A stretch of 64,000 nt of DNA from the NCBI RefSeq assembly GCF_024397915.1, contig NZ_CP073347.1, positions 3,162,001 through 3,226,000 on the forward strand, read 5' to 3'. This DNA comes from Marinobacterium rhizophilum (GTDB lineage: Bacteria > Pseudomonadota > Gammaproteobacteria > Pseudomonadales > Balneatricaceae). A program made the position numbers and the translations under genes. Below are positions 1 through 7,291 of the stretch, one piece after another. Numbering within the stretch: position 1 is the stretch's first letter; every line of letters starts with the position of its first letter. The notes under the pieces are model-generated. The model saw nothing but the letters and a program-made list of their open reading frames with translations, searched no databases and was not told the origin of the DNA.

Positions 1-997
1 CTGCATCAACCTGCCCGAAACCCACGAAGTCATCCGGCTGTTGCGGCTGATGATCGAACACCGTGCCGCCGATGCGGTGATCGTCACCGAGACCAATATC
101 CCCAACCGGGAAAACCTGACCTATTTCGGCAACGCCAACGAAGCCCACCTGATCTACAACTTTTCGCTGCCGCCACTGCTGATCAATACCCTGATCACCG
201 GCTGCTGCAAGCACCTGAAGAACTGGCTCATGACCATGCCACCAGCGCAGTACGGCACCACCTACCTGAATTTCATCGCCTCCCACGACGGCATCGGGCT
301 AAGGCCCACCGAAGGCCTGCTCAGCGACTGGGAACTCGATACGCTGATCGGCACCCTGCAGCGCTTTGGCGGCCACCTCAGCTCGCGCACCACCCCCGGC
401 GGCGCAACCAGGCCCTACGAGATCAATATCAGTTTATGGGATGCGTTTCGGGGCACCGCGGCCCAGGGACCGGATCAATGGCAGTTCGCCCGTTTTCTCT
501 GCGCGGCGGGCATCATGGCGGCACTGGAGGGTATTCCTGCATTTTATATCCACAGCCTGTTCGCCACCGAAAACGACGATGCCCGCGTCGAGCACACCGG
601 CAGTTTCCGTTCAATCAACCGCCATATCTGGCAGGCCGAGGACCTGGAAAGCGCACTGAGCAGTGACACCCACCACCGGCAAGTTTTCGATGCCATGCGC
701 AAGCTATTACGCCTGCGCCGCCAGCAGCCTGCGTTCCACCCCAACGCCACCCAGTACACCCTGCATACCGGCGAGGCGCTATTTTCCTTCTGGCGCCAGA
801 GTATCGACCGCCACCAGAGCCTCTTTGCCGTCTACAACATCAGCGATACACCCCAGACCTTCAACCTGTCGGAACTGAACCTGATTGCCACCGACGAGTG
901 GGTGGACCTGATCAGCGGCGAGCGGTTCGAGGACCCAGTCGCCCAGGTCAGGCTGATGCCCTATCAGTTCCTCTGGCTGAGCAATCGGCACGACTGA
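1..997 (+). CDS. GH13 subfamily 18 sugar phosphorylase, C-terminal part (cut by window edge)
   Basis: The reading frame is open at the left edge (codons start at base 2, reading CINLPETHEV...) and ends with TGA at 995-997, so only the C-terminal ~330 residues are present. Seen: VTETNIPNRENLTYFGN, which resembles the loop carrying the general acid/base glutamate of sucrose-phosphorylase-type enzymes, and FIASHDGIGLRPTEG, which resembles the loop with the transition-state-stabilising aspartate. The catalytic nucleophile would lie upstream of the window. Family knowledge: GH13_18 enzymes reversibly phosphorolyse sucrose, glucosylglycerol, glucosylglycerate or related glucosides in the cytoplasm, and in marine bacteria this often concerns compatible solutes. 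The substrate cannot be decided from this fragment. A strong hairpin follows the stop. Confidence 0.85.
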   Translation, partial: CINLPETHEVIRLLRLMIEHRAADAVIVTETNIPNRENLTYFGNANEAHLIYNFSLPPLLINTLITGCCKHLKNWLMTMPPAQYGTTYLNFIASHDGIGLRPTEGLLSDWELDTLIGTLQRFGGHLSSRTTPGGATRPYEINISLWDAFRGTAAQGPDQWQFARFLCAAGIMAALEGIPAFYIHSLFATENDDARVEHTGSFRSINRHIWQAEDLESALSSDTHHRQVFDAMRKLLRLRRQQPAFHPNATQYTLHTGEALFSFWRQSIDRHQSLFAVYNISDTPQTFNLSELNLIATDEWVDLISGERFEDPVAQVRLMPYQFLWLSNRHD

Positions 998-1030
998 CCA
1001 ACTGTACGCCCGGGCACTGCCACCAAACGA

Positions 1031-1058
1031 CAGGAGGCCACCAGACGGTGGCCTCCTG
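1031..1058. terminator. Hairpin between convergent sugar phosphorylase and hsp20 genes
   Basis: An 11-bp perfect stem (1031-1041 with 1048-1058) and a 6-nt loop lie between two convergent genes. There is no clear T-run on either side, so it may stop transcription weakly, protect 3' ends, or act with Rho. Confidence 0.5.
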
Positions 1059-1075
1059 GGGTTGGCCGCATCCTG

Positions 1076-1543
1076 TCAGGCAGCATTGCCCTTGGAGCTG
1101 TCGTGCTCCAGCACCGGTGCGCTCGTATTGATGCTGATAACACGGGGTTTCATGGCCTCCGGAAGCTGCCGCTGCAAGCCTATGGTCAGCAAGCCGTTGT
1201 TCAGCTCGGCGCCGGTGACCTCGACATGATCAGCCAGATTGAAGCGACGCTCAAAACTGCGGGTCGCTATACCCTGGTAGAGATAGCGGCTGTCGGTATC
1301 CGTATCGGCCCTTTTGCCACTGACGCTCAGCACACTGTTCTCGACCTTGAGTTCCAGTTCTTTTTTACTGAAACCGGCTACGGCCAGGCTGATGGCGTAG
1401 CGGTCATCATCAATGACTTCGATGTTATAGGGCGGATAACCACTGGCTGTCTGGTCAGCGCGCAGTGAACTGTCCAGCAGGGCTGCGAGACGGTCGAAAC
1501 CGATACTGCTGCGGTAGAGCGGCGTAAAATCGATCGTATTCAT
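1076..1543 (-). CDS. Small heat shock protein, Hsp20/IbpA family
   Basis: 155 aa. An ATP-independent holdase that keeps unfolded cytoplasmic proteins refoldable. Seen: an N-terminal helical arm (MNTIDFTPLYRSSIGFDRL), an alpha-crystallin domain from about residue 35 to 130 (YNIEVIDDDRYAISLAVAGFS ... LNNGLLTIGL), and a C-terminal IxI-type motif ISI near residues 136-138, which in this family docks neighbouring subunits. The size matches IbpA (about 140-160 aa). I chose the ATG at 1541-1543 because a strong AAGGAGGA Shine-Dalgarno precedes it; the longer frame would add 20 unrelated residues. Upstream are a sigma32-like promoter and a ROSE-like hairpin (separate entries), which suggest transcriptional and translational heat control. 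Confidence 0.95.
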   Translation of the reverse strand: MNTIDFTPLYRSSIGFDRLAALLDSSLRADQTASGYPPYNIEVIDDDRYAISLAVAGFSKKELELKVENSVLSVSGKRADTDTDSRYLYQGIATRSFERRFNLADHVEVTGAELNNGLLTIGLQRQLPEAMKPRVISINTSAPVLEHDSSKGNAA

Positions 1544-1547
1544 GACA

Positions 1548-1567
1548 TATCCTCCTTCGGAGCGATA
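1548..1567 (-). promoter_or_regulatory. ROSE-like RNA thermometer hairpin over the hsp20 Shine-Dalgarno
   Basis: On the transcribed strand UAUCGCUCC pairs with GGAGGAUA through 8 bp, with a GAA loop and a single bulged G. The SD is therefore inside the 3' arm, five bases before the AUG. The 5' arm contains UCGCU, matching the U(U/C)GCU motif known from ROSE elements of ibp-type genes, which also show a bulged G opposite the SD. That it melts on heating is inferred; only the terminal hairpin is assigned, not the upstream ones usual in ROSE elements. Confidence 0.65.
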
Positions 1568-1627
1568 GGAAACAAAAACAACCTTGCAGGCAACCGATCC
1601 CATCGAGACCCGGCCCCTGCACTTATT

Positions 1628-1656
1628 AGATAAGGACGACGCGGCGCAGTTTCAAG
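1628..1656 (-). promoter_or_regulatory. Sigma32-type promoter for hsp20
   Basis: Leftward strand: CTTGAAA (1656-1650), a 14-nt spacer, then CCTTATCT (1635-1628). The -35 is a perfect match to the E. coli heat-shock consensus CTTGAAA and the -10 is a partial match to CCCCATNT. The -35 overlaps the stop codon of the upstream transporter gene. The predicted 5' leader of about 75-80 nt holds the thermometer hairpin. Confidence 0.65.
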
Positions 1657-2896
1657 CCCCTAACCGCGCCATGCTGCGCCCGTAACCGGCGGGATTAAAG
1701 CGCACACTGAGCAGCAGCATGCACAGGGCAATGGCGCCGTGCAGCCACCAGGCATCGACGAAATCACCCCCGCCATCACGCAGCGCGCCCACCAGCCAGG
1801 GGCCGGCGGCGGTGATCAGAAACCCGATTCCCTGCACAAAGGCCGCCAGGGCGCCGGCGGCACGGGCCCCCGGCAGATGATCAAGGCTGACAATCAGGCA
1901 GAGTGAAAAGCAGCCGCCCAGGCCAAAGCCCGCCAGCGCCACCCAGAGCCAGGGCGCGGCCTGGGGCAGCAGGGCAAAGCCCGCAAACCCCAGCAGCTGC
2001 AACAGCATGACCCCGTAGAGTCCGGCGCGCCTGTCCAGCGAGCCACGCACACTGAGGGGCATCAGCAGCGCTGCGGCAGCCTGGAACAGCGCCATCCAGG
2101 CCAGCAAGCTCCCCGCAGACTGCGGGTCCATGCCCTCGTCGACATAAAAGGACGGCAGCCAGGCCACCAGGCTGGCATAGCCACTGTTGGCCAGCCCGAA
2201 ATACAGTGCCAGCAACCAGGCCCGCCGATTGCCAAAGAACCCCCGCAGCGATAGCGCCACGACCGCTGTGTCCTGCTCGCGGGGAGCCCGCCAAAGCCAG
2301 AGGCCCCAGGCCAGCAGTGCTGGCAAGGCCCAGAACGCGAGCCCCGGGCGCCAGTCCGTATACAAGTGGGCCATGGCCGGGCTGAGCAGCGCCCCCATGG
2401 CACCGCCCCCCACCAGTGCCGCCGAGTACAGCCCCATGGCCAGTGCGATACGCCCGGCGAACCAGCGCTTGCAGACGCCCGGCATCAGCGCCTGCACCGT
2501 GGCCACCCCGGTACCGGCCAGCACCGCGGTCAGTAGCAGACCAGCGGCCGAATCCGCCAGCAGGCGCGCACCGCAGCCCAGCGCAAGCAACAGCAGGGCA
2601 CCGAGCAGGGTGCGTTGCTCGCCAAAACGCCGCGCCAGACCGGCACCGGCCAGGGCCAGCAGCCCCATCATGATAAAGGGCAGGGTTGTCAGGATCGCCG
2701 CCAGGCCATGCCCCATGCCGGTATCGGCCTGCACGGCCTTCAGTACAGGCCCGACGGAGGTCAAAAAGGGCCGCAGGTTCAGCCCCACCAGCACCAGCAG
2801 CATGAAACCGCCCAGGCCCGCGACAGGCGCCGCACACGAAGATGGAGATGGGGCCACGGCGAGCTCTGCCGTGCGAGGCTGCGCGGGTCGGTTCAT
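1652..2896 (-). CDS. MFS transporter, CynX/NimT-like family
   Basis: 414 aa, very hydrophobic, with about 12 predicted membrane helices. The segment NLRPFLTSVGPVL near the first helix is typical of the CynX (cyanate)/NimT (2-nitroimidazole) branch of the major facilitator superfamily, inner-membrane transporters of small organic anions or drugs. The ATG at 2894-2896 is preceded by AGGGAG at good spacing; the frame stays open 33 codons further but without a better site. It diverges from a LysR regulator gene, a usual local regulator/transporter pairing. Its 3' end contains the -35 of the hsp20 promoter. The substrate is unknown. Confidence 0.85.
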   Translation of the reverse strand: MNRPAQPRTAELAVAPSPSSCAAPVAGLGGFMLLVLVGLNLRPFLTSVGPVLKAVQADTGMGHGLAAILTTLPFIMMGLLALAGAGLARRFGEQRTLLGALLLLALGCGARLLADSAAGLLLTAVLAGTGVATVQALMPGVCKRWFAGRIALAMGLYSAALVGGGAMGALLSPAMAHLYTDWRPGLAFWALPALLAWGLWLWRAPREQDTAVVALSLRGFFGNRRAWLLALYFGLANSGYASLVAWLPSFYVDEGMDPQSAGSLLAWMALFQAAAALLMPLSVRGSLDRRAGLYGVMLLQLLGFAGFALLPQAAPWLWVALAGFGLGGCFSLCLIVSLDHLPGARAAGALAAFVQGIGFLITAAGPWLVGALRDGGGDFVDAWWLHGAIALCMLLLSVRFNPAGYGRSMARLGA

Positions 2897-3000
2897 GGGG
2901 TCTCCCTGGGCGGGTTGCCGATTCTGGCCAAAAAGGCGCTCACAGGCAGCACGACCTTTGCGCAGCCTGACTGGCTTCAGTCTAAGGCTTGGCATTACTA

Positions 3001-3012
3001 TTCATAAATGAA
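3001..3012. promoter_or_regulatory. Possible LysR operator in divergent promoter region
   Basis: TTCAT-AA-ATGAA, 5-bp inverted arms in an AT-rich patch between the divergent transporter and lysR-type genes. LysR-family proteins commonly bind short interrupted inverted repeats with a T-N11-A core in such regions; this one has fewer paired bases than a typical site. Confidence 0.3.
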
Positions 3013-3045
3013 ATATCCAACTAGCTACCAGTGGAATACTCAATA

Positions 3046-3897
3046 ATGTTTGCGACTCTCGATCCCGTCCTGCTGCGCAGCTTCGTCGCCGTCGTTGAAA
3101 GCGGCAGCTTCACCCGTGCCGGCGAGCGGGTTCATTTAAGCCAGTCCACCGTCAGCCAGCAGGTACGTCGCCTGGAAGAACAGCTGGGTTGCTCCCTGCT
3201 GGACCGCCGCGGCCGCCATGTACGGGTCAGCGAACAGGGGCAGCACCTGCTGGGCTATGCCAGAAGACTGCTCAGCCTGATGAACGAAGCGGTCGCACAG
3301 GTGCAGGCCGGGGACCACTCGGGGGAACTGCGTATCGGTGTGGCGGAGGATTTTGCCGCCGAACGCCTGACCCCGACGCTGGCGGCCTTTGCCAAGGCAC
3401 ATCCCAATATCCGGCTGGAAGTCAGCAGCGACCTGAGTTCCCGCCTCTGGCAGCAGTTTAGCGCCGGCGCCTTCGAACTGGTCCTGATCAAGCAACGCCA
3501 GGGCCAGGCGGCGGCCCAGGCCTGCTGGCCCGAACCGCTGGACTGGTGCGACAGCGCCCAGGCCCCCAGCTGGCAACGGGACCCGCTGCCGCTGGTGATG
3601 TTCCCCCAGGGCGGGCTCTACCGTGACGAAATGATCCATGCACTGGAAAGCGCGGGCCGACGCTGGCGGATTAGCTACCTCAGTGCAAGCCTGGTGAGCC
3701 TCGGCGCCGCGGTGGCCGATGGCCTGGGTGTCAGCCTGCTGCCCCGCCGCCTGGCCCATCCCGGCCACCTGCGCCTGCTGCCGGACCAGGGGTTTATCGC
3801 CCCCGCCTCCATTGAACTTGCGCTGCACTACCAGAGCCCGGCACCGGCACGGGTCGAGGACCTGGCGCAGCGACTGATCGCTCTGTGTTCACGCTAG
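3046..3897 (+). CDS. LysR-family transcriptional regulator
   Basis: 283 aa. Seen: an N-terminal winged helix-turn-helix (LLRSFVAVVESGSFTRAGERVHLSQSTVSQQVRRLEEQLG, residues ~8-45) followed by a periplasmic-binding-protein-like effector domain (LRIGVAEDFAAERLTPTL onward). The length is normal for the family. I start at the ATG 3046; an in-frame GTG at 3031 would add five residues. Its divergent partner is the CynX-like transporter, so it probably controls that gene and itself in response to a small ligand; the ligand is not visible from sequence. Confidence 0.9.
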   Translation: MFATLDPVLLRSFVAVVESGSFTRAGERVHLSQSTVSQQVRRLEEQLGCSLLDRRGRHVRVSEQGQHLLGYARRLLSLMNEAVAQVQAGDHSGELRIGVAEDFAAERLTPTLAAFAKAHPNIRLEVSSDLSSRLWQQFSAGAFELVLIKQRQGQAAAQACWPEPLDWCDSAQAPSWQRDPLPLVMFPQGGLYRDEMIHALESAGRRWRISYLSASLVSLGAAVADGLGVSLLPRRLAHPGHLRLLPDQGFIAPASIELALHYQSPAPARVEDLAQRLIALCSR

Positions 3898-3950
3898 CAG
3901 AGCCTGGTCTGCCCCGCAGTATATTGGCCGTAGCGCGGCGGCGGCGGCAA

Positions 3951-4823
3951 TCACACTGCCAGCGGCTTTGAAAACCAGCGATTCCAGCGCGCATTCACCC
4001 AGAGCGAGAGCCCGATAACGCTCCCTCCCAGGGCAAGGCGCAGCAGATCAGCGTCACGGTTCCAGATCAGCAGGTTGACGATCAGGCCCGCCGGCACCAG
4101 GGCATTGTTCATGATGCCCAGGGTACCGGCATCCACCTTGCAGGCGCCGCGGTTCCAGAAATAGAACCCCAGCCCCGATGCGACGATGCCCAGCCAGGCC
4201 AGTACGCCCCATTGCAGTGCGGTTGCCGGCAGCTTGTCGGCATTGCCCAGCAACAGGTAGGACGGCAGCGCCACCAGCAGGGCTCCTGCGAAAAAGTAGC
4301 CAAAACTGCGCCAGGCCGGCAGATCAGTGGGATAGCGGCGCATCAGGTTGGCATAGCCCACCTGGCCGGCGGCAAAGGCGATATTGGCCAGCTGCAGCAG
4401 CACGAAGCCAAACAGAAAGTCGTCGCTCAGGCCATCGTAGCGGATGATGCCTGCGCCCAGTACGGCCAGTGCCGTTGCCACCAGCGGCGCCAGTGAAAAG
4501 CGCCGGTTCAGCGCATCGTCAATCAGCGTGACATAGAGCGGCGTGAAGATCGTAAACAGCAGCACCTCGGGCACGCTGAGGTATTCGAACGAACGGTACA
4601 GGCACAGATAGGTCAGGCCAAACTGCAGCATCCCTACCACGGTAATGCCGCTGCGCAGGGGTGCCGGAATGCCGCGCCAGCGCGTCAGCGGCAGGAAAAT
4701 CAGTCCCGCCAGCAGAATACGGGTGGTCACGGCAAAGTAGCTGTCGACCTGGCCTGCCAGGTACTCGCCGATCAAGCTGAATGAAACGGCCCACAGCATC
4801 GTCACCAGCAAAAGATTCGTCAT
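3951..4823 (-). CDS. DMT-superfamily permease (EamA domains)
   Basis: 290 aa, about ten hydrophobic helices in two EamA halves (first half MTNLLLVTMLWAVSFSLIGEYL..., second half from about residue 145). Drug/metabolite transporters of this shape export or import amino acids, amines, carboxylates or vitamins across the inner membrane. The start is the ATG at 4821-4823 with GGGAG upstream; the frame is open for 34 more codons, but those read as charged, non-family sequence. It converges with the lysR-type gene and stands alone. The substrate is unknown. Confidence 0.8.
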   Translation of the reverse strand: MTNLLLVTMLWAVSFSLIGEYLAGQVDSYFAVTTRILLAGLIFLPLTRWRGIPAPLRSGITVVGMLQFGLTYLCLYRSFEYLSVPEVLLFTIFTPLYVTLIDDALNRRFSLAPLVATALAVLGAGIIRYDGLSDDFLFGFVLLQLANIAFAAGQVGYANLMRRYPTDLPAWRSFGYFFAGALLVALPSYLLLGNADKLPATALQWGVLAWLGIVASGLGFYFWNRGACKVDAGTLGIMNNALVPAGLIVNLLIWNRDADLLRLALGGSVIGLSLWVNARWNRWFSKPLAV

Positions 4824-5004
4824 ATTCTCCCAAGTCCTGTCATTACACCAAAGCTCGGCTATTTTAAGGTAACGCCGTCGTAAAACCATGATTGAATTCA
4901 ATGGGTTCATCCCATATTCATTCACTTGCGACTAAGCTTCATGCAGGCGTAAAAACCACAGGCCAAAACCGGCACCTGTCGGCACAGCCTCAAGGAGGTT
5001 TTCC

Positions 5005-5412
5005 ATGTTAATGCAGCAATCCCGTATCGTTCGTTCTGTTGTCGCCCGTCTCATGATGGGCTGCATGCTACTCATCTCGGGTCTGGCCCAGGCCGCGCCC
5101 GTATCTACCTCATCCCTGATCGCGCCCCAAAGCGTCGTGGCCAGCGATGCGGATCGCGAAAAGCTGATGACCCTCATTCAGCGCGATGATATTGCAGAAC
5201 AGCTCAGCGCCTATGGCGTCGATCCCATTGACGCACAGATGCGTGTTGCTGACATGAGCGCGGCGGAAGTCGCCGACCTTAATCAGCAGATCGACTCCCT
5301 GCCTGCCGGTGCCGGCGTTCTGGGTGCCGTTGTGCTGATCTTTATCGTCTTCATCATCACCGACATGCTGGGTGCGACCAATATCTTCAACTTCGTCCAC
5401 CCTGTCCGTTAA
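5005..5412 (+). CDS. PA2779-family small secreted/membrane protein
   Basis: 135 aa. Seen: a signal peptide (MMGCMLLISGLAQA, likely cleaved after AQA), a charged middle (DADREKLMTLIQRDDIAEQLSAYGVDPIDAQMRVADMSAAEVADL), then a Gly/Ala-Val stretch with one strongly hydrophobic segment (GAGVLGAVVLIFIVFIITDMLGATNIFNFV). This layout matches proteins annotated after P. aeruginosa PA2779, which usually sit just upstream of a PA2778-type peptidase, as here (4-nt gap). AAGGAGG precedes the ATG. Function is unknown; the C-terminal segment suggests membrane insertion after export. Confidence 0.8.
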   Translation: MLMQQSRIVRSVVARLMMGCMLLISGLAQAAPVSTSSLIAPQSVVASDADREKLMTLIQRDDIAEQLSAYGVDPIDAQMRVADMSAAEVADLNQQIDSLPAGAGVLGAVVLIFIVFIITDMLGATNIFNFVHPVR

Positions 5413-5416
5413 GTCT

Positions 5417-6418
5417 ATGCTGCGTCCACCCCCCGCCGTCTTGCTGACGGCGGGCATTCTTTGCCTGCTGCTGCTCGGCGGTTGCGCCACTCGCCTTGGC
5501 CACGACCAGCTCGAAACCCTGTCCGATACCCTGCCCATCTCCGTTGAGCTGACCGAGGTTCCGTTTTATCCACAGGAACTCTACCAGTGCGGCCCTGCTG
5601 CCCTGGCCACGGTGCTGAACAATGACAGCCCGCGCACCACACCCGATGCCCTGGTCCCCCAGATCTATATCCCCGAACGCGGTGGCAGCCTGCAGATCGA
5701 AATGAAGGTCGCCGCACGGCGTCATGGTATGCTGGCGATGGAAGCGCCGACCAGCCTGCAGGGGTTGCTGGCGGAAGTTGCCGCCGGACGGCCCGTGGTC
5801 GTGCTGCAGAACCTGGGGCTGGATATCATTCCGCGCTGGCATTATGCCGTGATCGTGGGCTATGACCTTCAGGCACAAAACGTGATCCTGCGCTCGGGCA
5901 CCGAACAGCGCCGCATCACCCCGCTGGGACTGTTTGAACGCACCTGGGCGCGCGGTGACCGCTGGGCGCTGCTGGTGTTGCCCCCCTCGCAGCTGCCGTT
6001 ACAGACAGAGCCGCTGAATGTCGTGCGGGCCGCCCTGGAACTGGAGGCCTCGGACCCGCAAGCCGCGCTTGGCAGCCTGCACAGCGCCAGCCAACGCTGG
6101 CCCGATGACTACCTGGTATCCATGGCGCTCGGCAATGCAGAACTGGCCGCCGGCCACGCAAAACCCGCCAGCCAGGCGTTTCGCCAGGCACTGCGACAAA
6201 AAGCCGAAGCGGCCGAGGCCTGGAACAACCTCGCCTACAGCCTCAATGCTGAAGGCTGCGCCCGCCAGGCCCTGCAGGCGGTCAACTGCGCGGTGCAACT
6301 CGCACCGGCCAACAGCGCCTTCCAGGACAGCCTGCAGGAGCTCTCAGTGCGCCCGACGGCCACTGCACGCAATGCCCAGTGCACGGCGCTGCCGCGCTGC
6401 CCGGCGAGCCAAAACTGA
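5417..6418 (+). CDS. PA2778-family C39-like cysteine peptidase lipoprotein with TPR
   Basis: 333 aa. Seen: a lipoprotein signal with lipobox LGGC (acylated Cys23); a papain-like C39-type domain with YQCGPAALATVL (Cys58) and RWHYAVIVGYD (His142) as likely catalytic residues; and a C-terminal TPR-like helical region (about residues 200-315: LGNAELAAGHAKPASQAFRQAL, AWNNLAYSLNAEGCARQALQAV). Family knowledge: annotated as PA2778-family cysteine peptidases, paired with PA2779-like proteins; physiological substrate unknown. I infer it acts in the periplasm, perhaps on its neighbour. The ATG at 5417 was chosen because it gives a clean lipoprotein signal directly after the upstream stop. Confidence 0.85.
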   Translation: MLRPPPAVLLTAGILCLLLLGGCATRLGHDQLETLSDTLPISVELTEVPFYPQELYQCGPAALATVLNNDSPRTTPDALVPQIYIPERGGSLQIEMKVAARRHGMLAMEAPTSLQGLLAEVAAGRPVVVLQNLGLDIIPRWHYAVIVGYDLQAQNVILRSGTEQRRITPLGLFERTWARGDRWALLVLPPSQLPLQTEPLNVVRAALELEASDPQAALGSLHSASQRWPDDYLVSMALGNAELAAGHAKPASQAFRQALRQKAEAAEAWNNLAYSLNAEGCARQALQAVNCAVQLAPANSAFQDSLQELSVRPTATARNAQCTALPRCPASQN

Positions 6419-6522
6419 AAAGCGGCCGCCACGGGCGCAGTGCAATAAAACTGAAATCAGAATCGCGTACAAATATGCCTTGCCGAAATGAACATACCCA
6501 AGAATAAATGGAGAACGAACCC

Positions 6523-6726
6523 ATGGATCACCATAAACTGAGCACCCAACTCAGGCAGCTGCTTAAACAGGGCTACTCGAAAGATGAAATTCGCAACCTG
6601 GTCATCGCCCCCCGCGCGGCGGTGGAGCAGGCGCTGTGCGAGCTCCAGTCCCAGCACAACCGGGAACAGCAGCAGGCTCGCACACTCCGGGGACAGGCCG
6701 ATTTTGCCATTTCACTGCGCCGCTGA
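6523..6726 (+). CDS. Small hypothetical helical protein
   Basis: 67 aa, starting MDHHKLSTQLRQLL. GGAG lies nine bases before this ATG (an in-frame ATG at 6508 has no site). The protein is Gln/Arg/Leu rich and almost entirely helical; the stretch LLKQGYSKDEIRNLVIAPRAAVEQAL could form a helix-turn-helix-like hairpin. Codon use is like the neighbouring genes, which favours a real gene. It follows the PA2778-like gene by 104 bp on the same strand. I do not recognise a family. Confidence 0.55.
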   Translation: MDHHKLSTQLRQLLKQGYSKDEIRNLVIAPRAAVEQALCELQSQHNREQQQARTLRGQADFAISLRR

Positions 6727-6833
6727 GCGCAGCTGAACAGGGGCGACAGACCCCGACTCAACCGCACAAAACCAGCCGCTGCAGTCCCGCCCATACCCCG
6801 CTTTATACCATCGTTCAGGCCGTGTTCACTGCC

Positions 6834-6852
6834 AATAGTCTATTTACAATAG
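6834..6852. promoter_or_regulatory. Triple AATAG half-site motif upstream of cytochrome c5
   Basis: AATAG-T-CTATT-TAC-AATAG: three alternating copies of one pentamer, giving two overlapping inverted repeats. It sits 66-84 bp before the cytochrome gene start, where an operator would be expected. No known regulator is assigned. Confidence 0.3.
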
Positions 6853-6917
6853 CGAGAGACTGGTCCTAAACTTCGGTAGTTTTTGAACCGACTCATGAGC
6901 CTTGAGGAATAACAACG

Positions 6918-7223
6918 ATGAAAACAACTCTGATTCTGGCAGCGGTTGCTGCACTTTCCCTGCCGATGAGCGCCAATGCTGAACGCAGCGGGGAAGAAGT
7001 CTACAACACCAAATGTGGCGTCTGCCATGCCGCCGGCATCGCCGGTGCGCCCAAGCTGGGCAACGCTGAAGAGTGGGCTCCCCGTGCCGCCAAGGGCGTA
7101 GATGGCCTGCTGGCCAGCGCCAAGAACGGCATCAATGCCATGCCGCCCATGGGCACCTGCATGGACTGCTCTGATACCGAGATGACCGCCGCCATTCAGT
7201 ACATGCTGGACGCCGCCAAGTAA
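6918..7223 (+). CDS. Cytochrome c5-type monohaem cytochrome
   Basis: 101 aa. Seen: a Sec signal peptide (MKTTLILAAVAALSLPMSANA), the haem c attachment motif CGVCH near residue 33, a methionine-bearing loop (GINAMPPMGTCMDCSD) that supplies the sixth iron ligand, and a second cysteine pair CMDC that in c5-type cytochromes forms a disulfide. A periplasmic electron carrier between respiratory complexes. GAGGAA precedes the ATG. A strong bidirectional terminator follows. Confidence 0.92.
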   Translation: MKTTLILAAVAALSLPMSANAERSGEEVYNTKCGVCHAAGIAGAPKLGNAEEWAPRAAKGVDGLLASAKNGINAMPPMGTCMDCSDTEMTAAIQYMLDAAK

Positions 7224-7236
7224 GGTCCGCGCAGCA

Positions 7237-7282
7237 TGCAGCCATAAAAAAACCGTCTCACGACGGTTTTTTTATGGCTGCA
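7237..7282. terminator. Bidirectional intrinsic terminator (21-bp perfect stem)
   Basis: A 21-bp perfect inverted repeat (7237-7257 with 7262-7282) with a 4-nt loop. The stem contains A7 on one arm and T7 on the other, so both the rightward cytochrome gene and the leftward pomB gene end in a GC hairpin followed by a U-run. Confidence 0.95.
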
Positions 7283-7291
7283 AGTCCCACC

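Noticed and set aside
2187..3011. 274-codon rightward ORF opposite the CynX-like transporter
   Set aside because: Ser/Pro/Ala/Arg-rich low-complexity product, antisense to a clear membrane protein.
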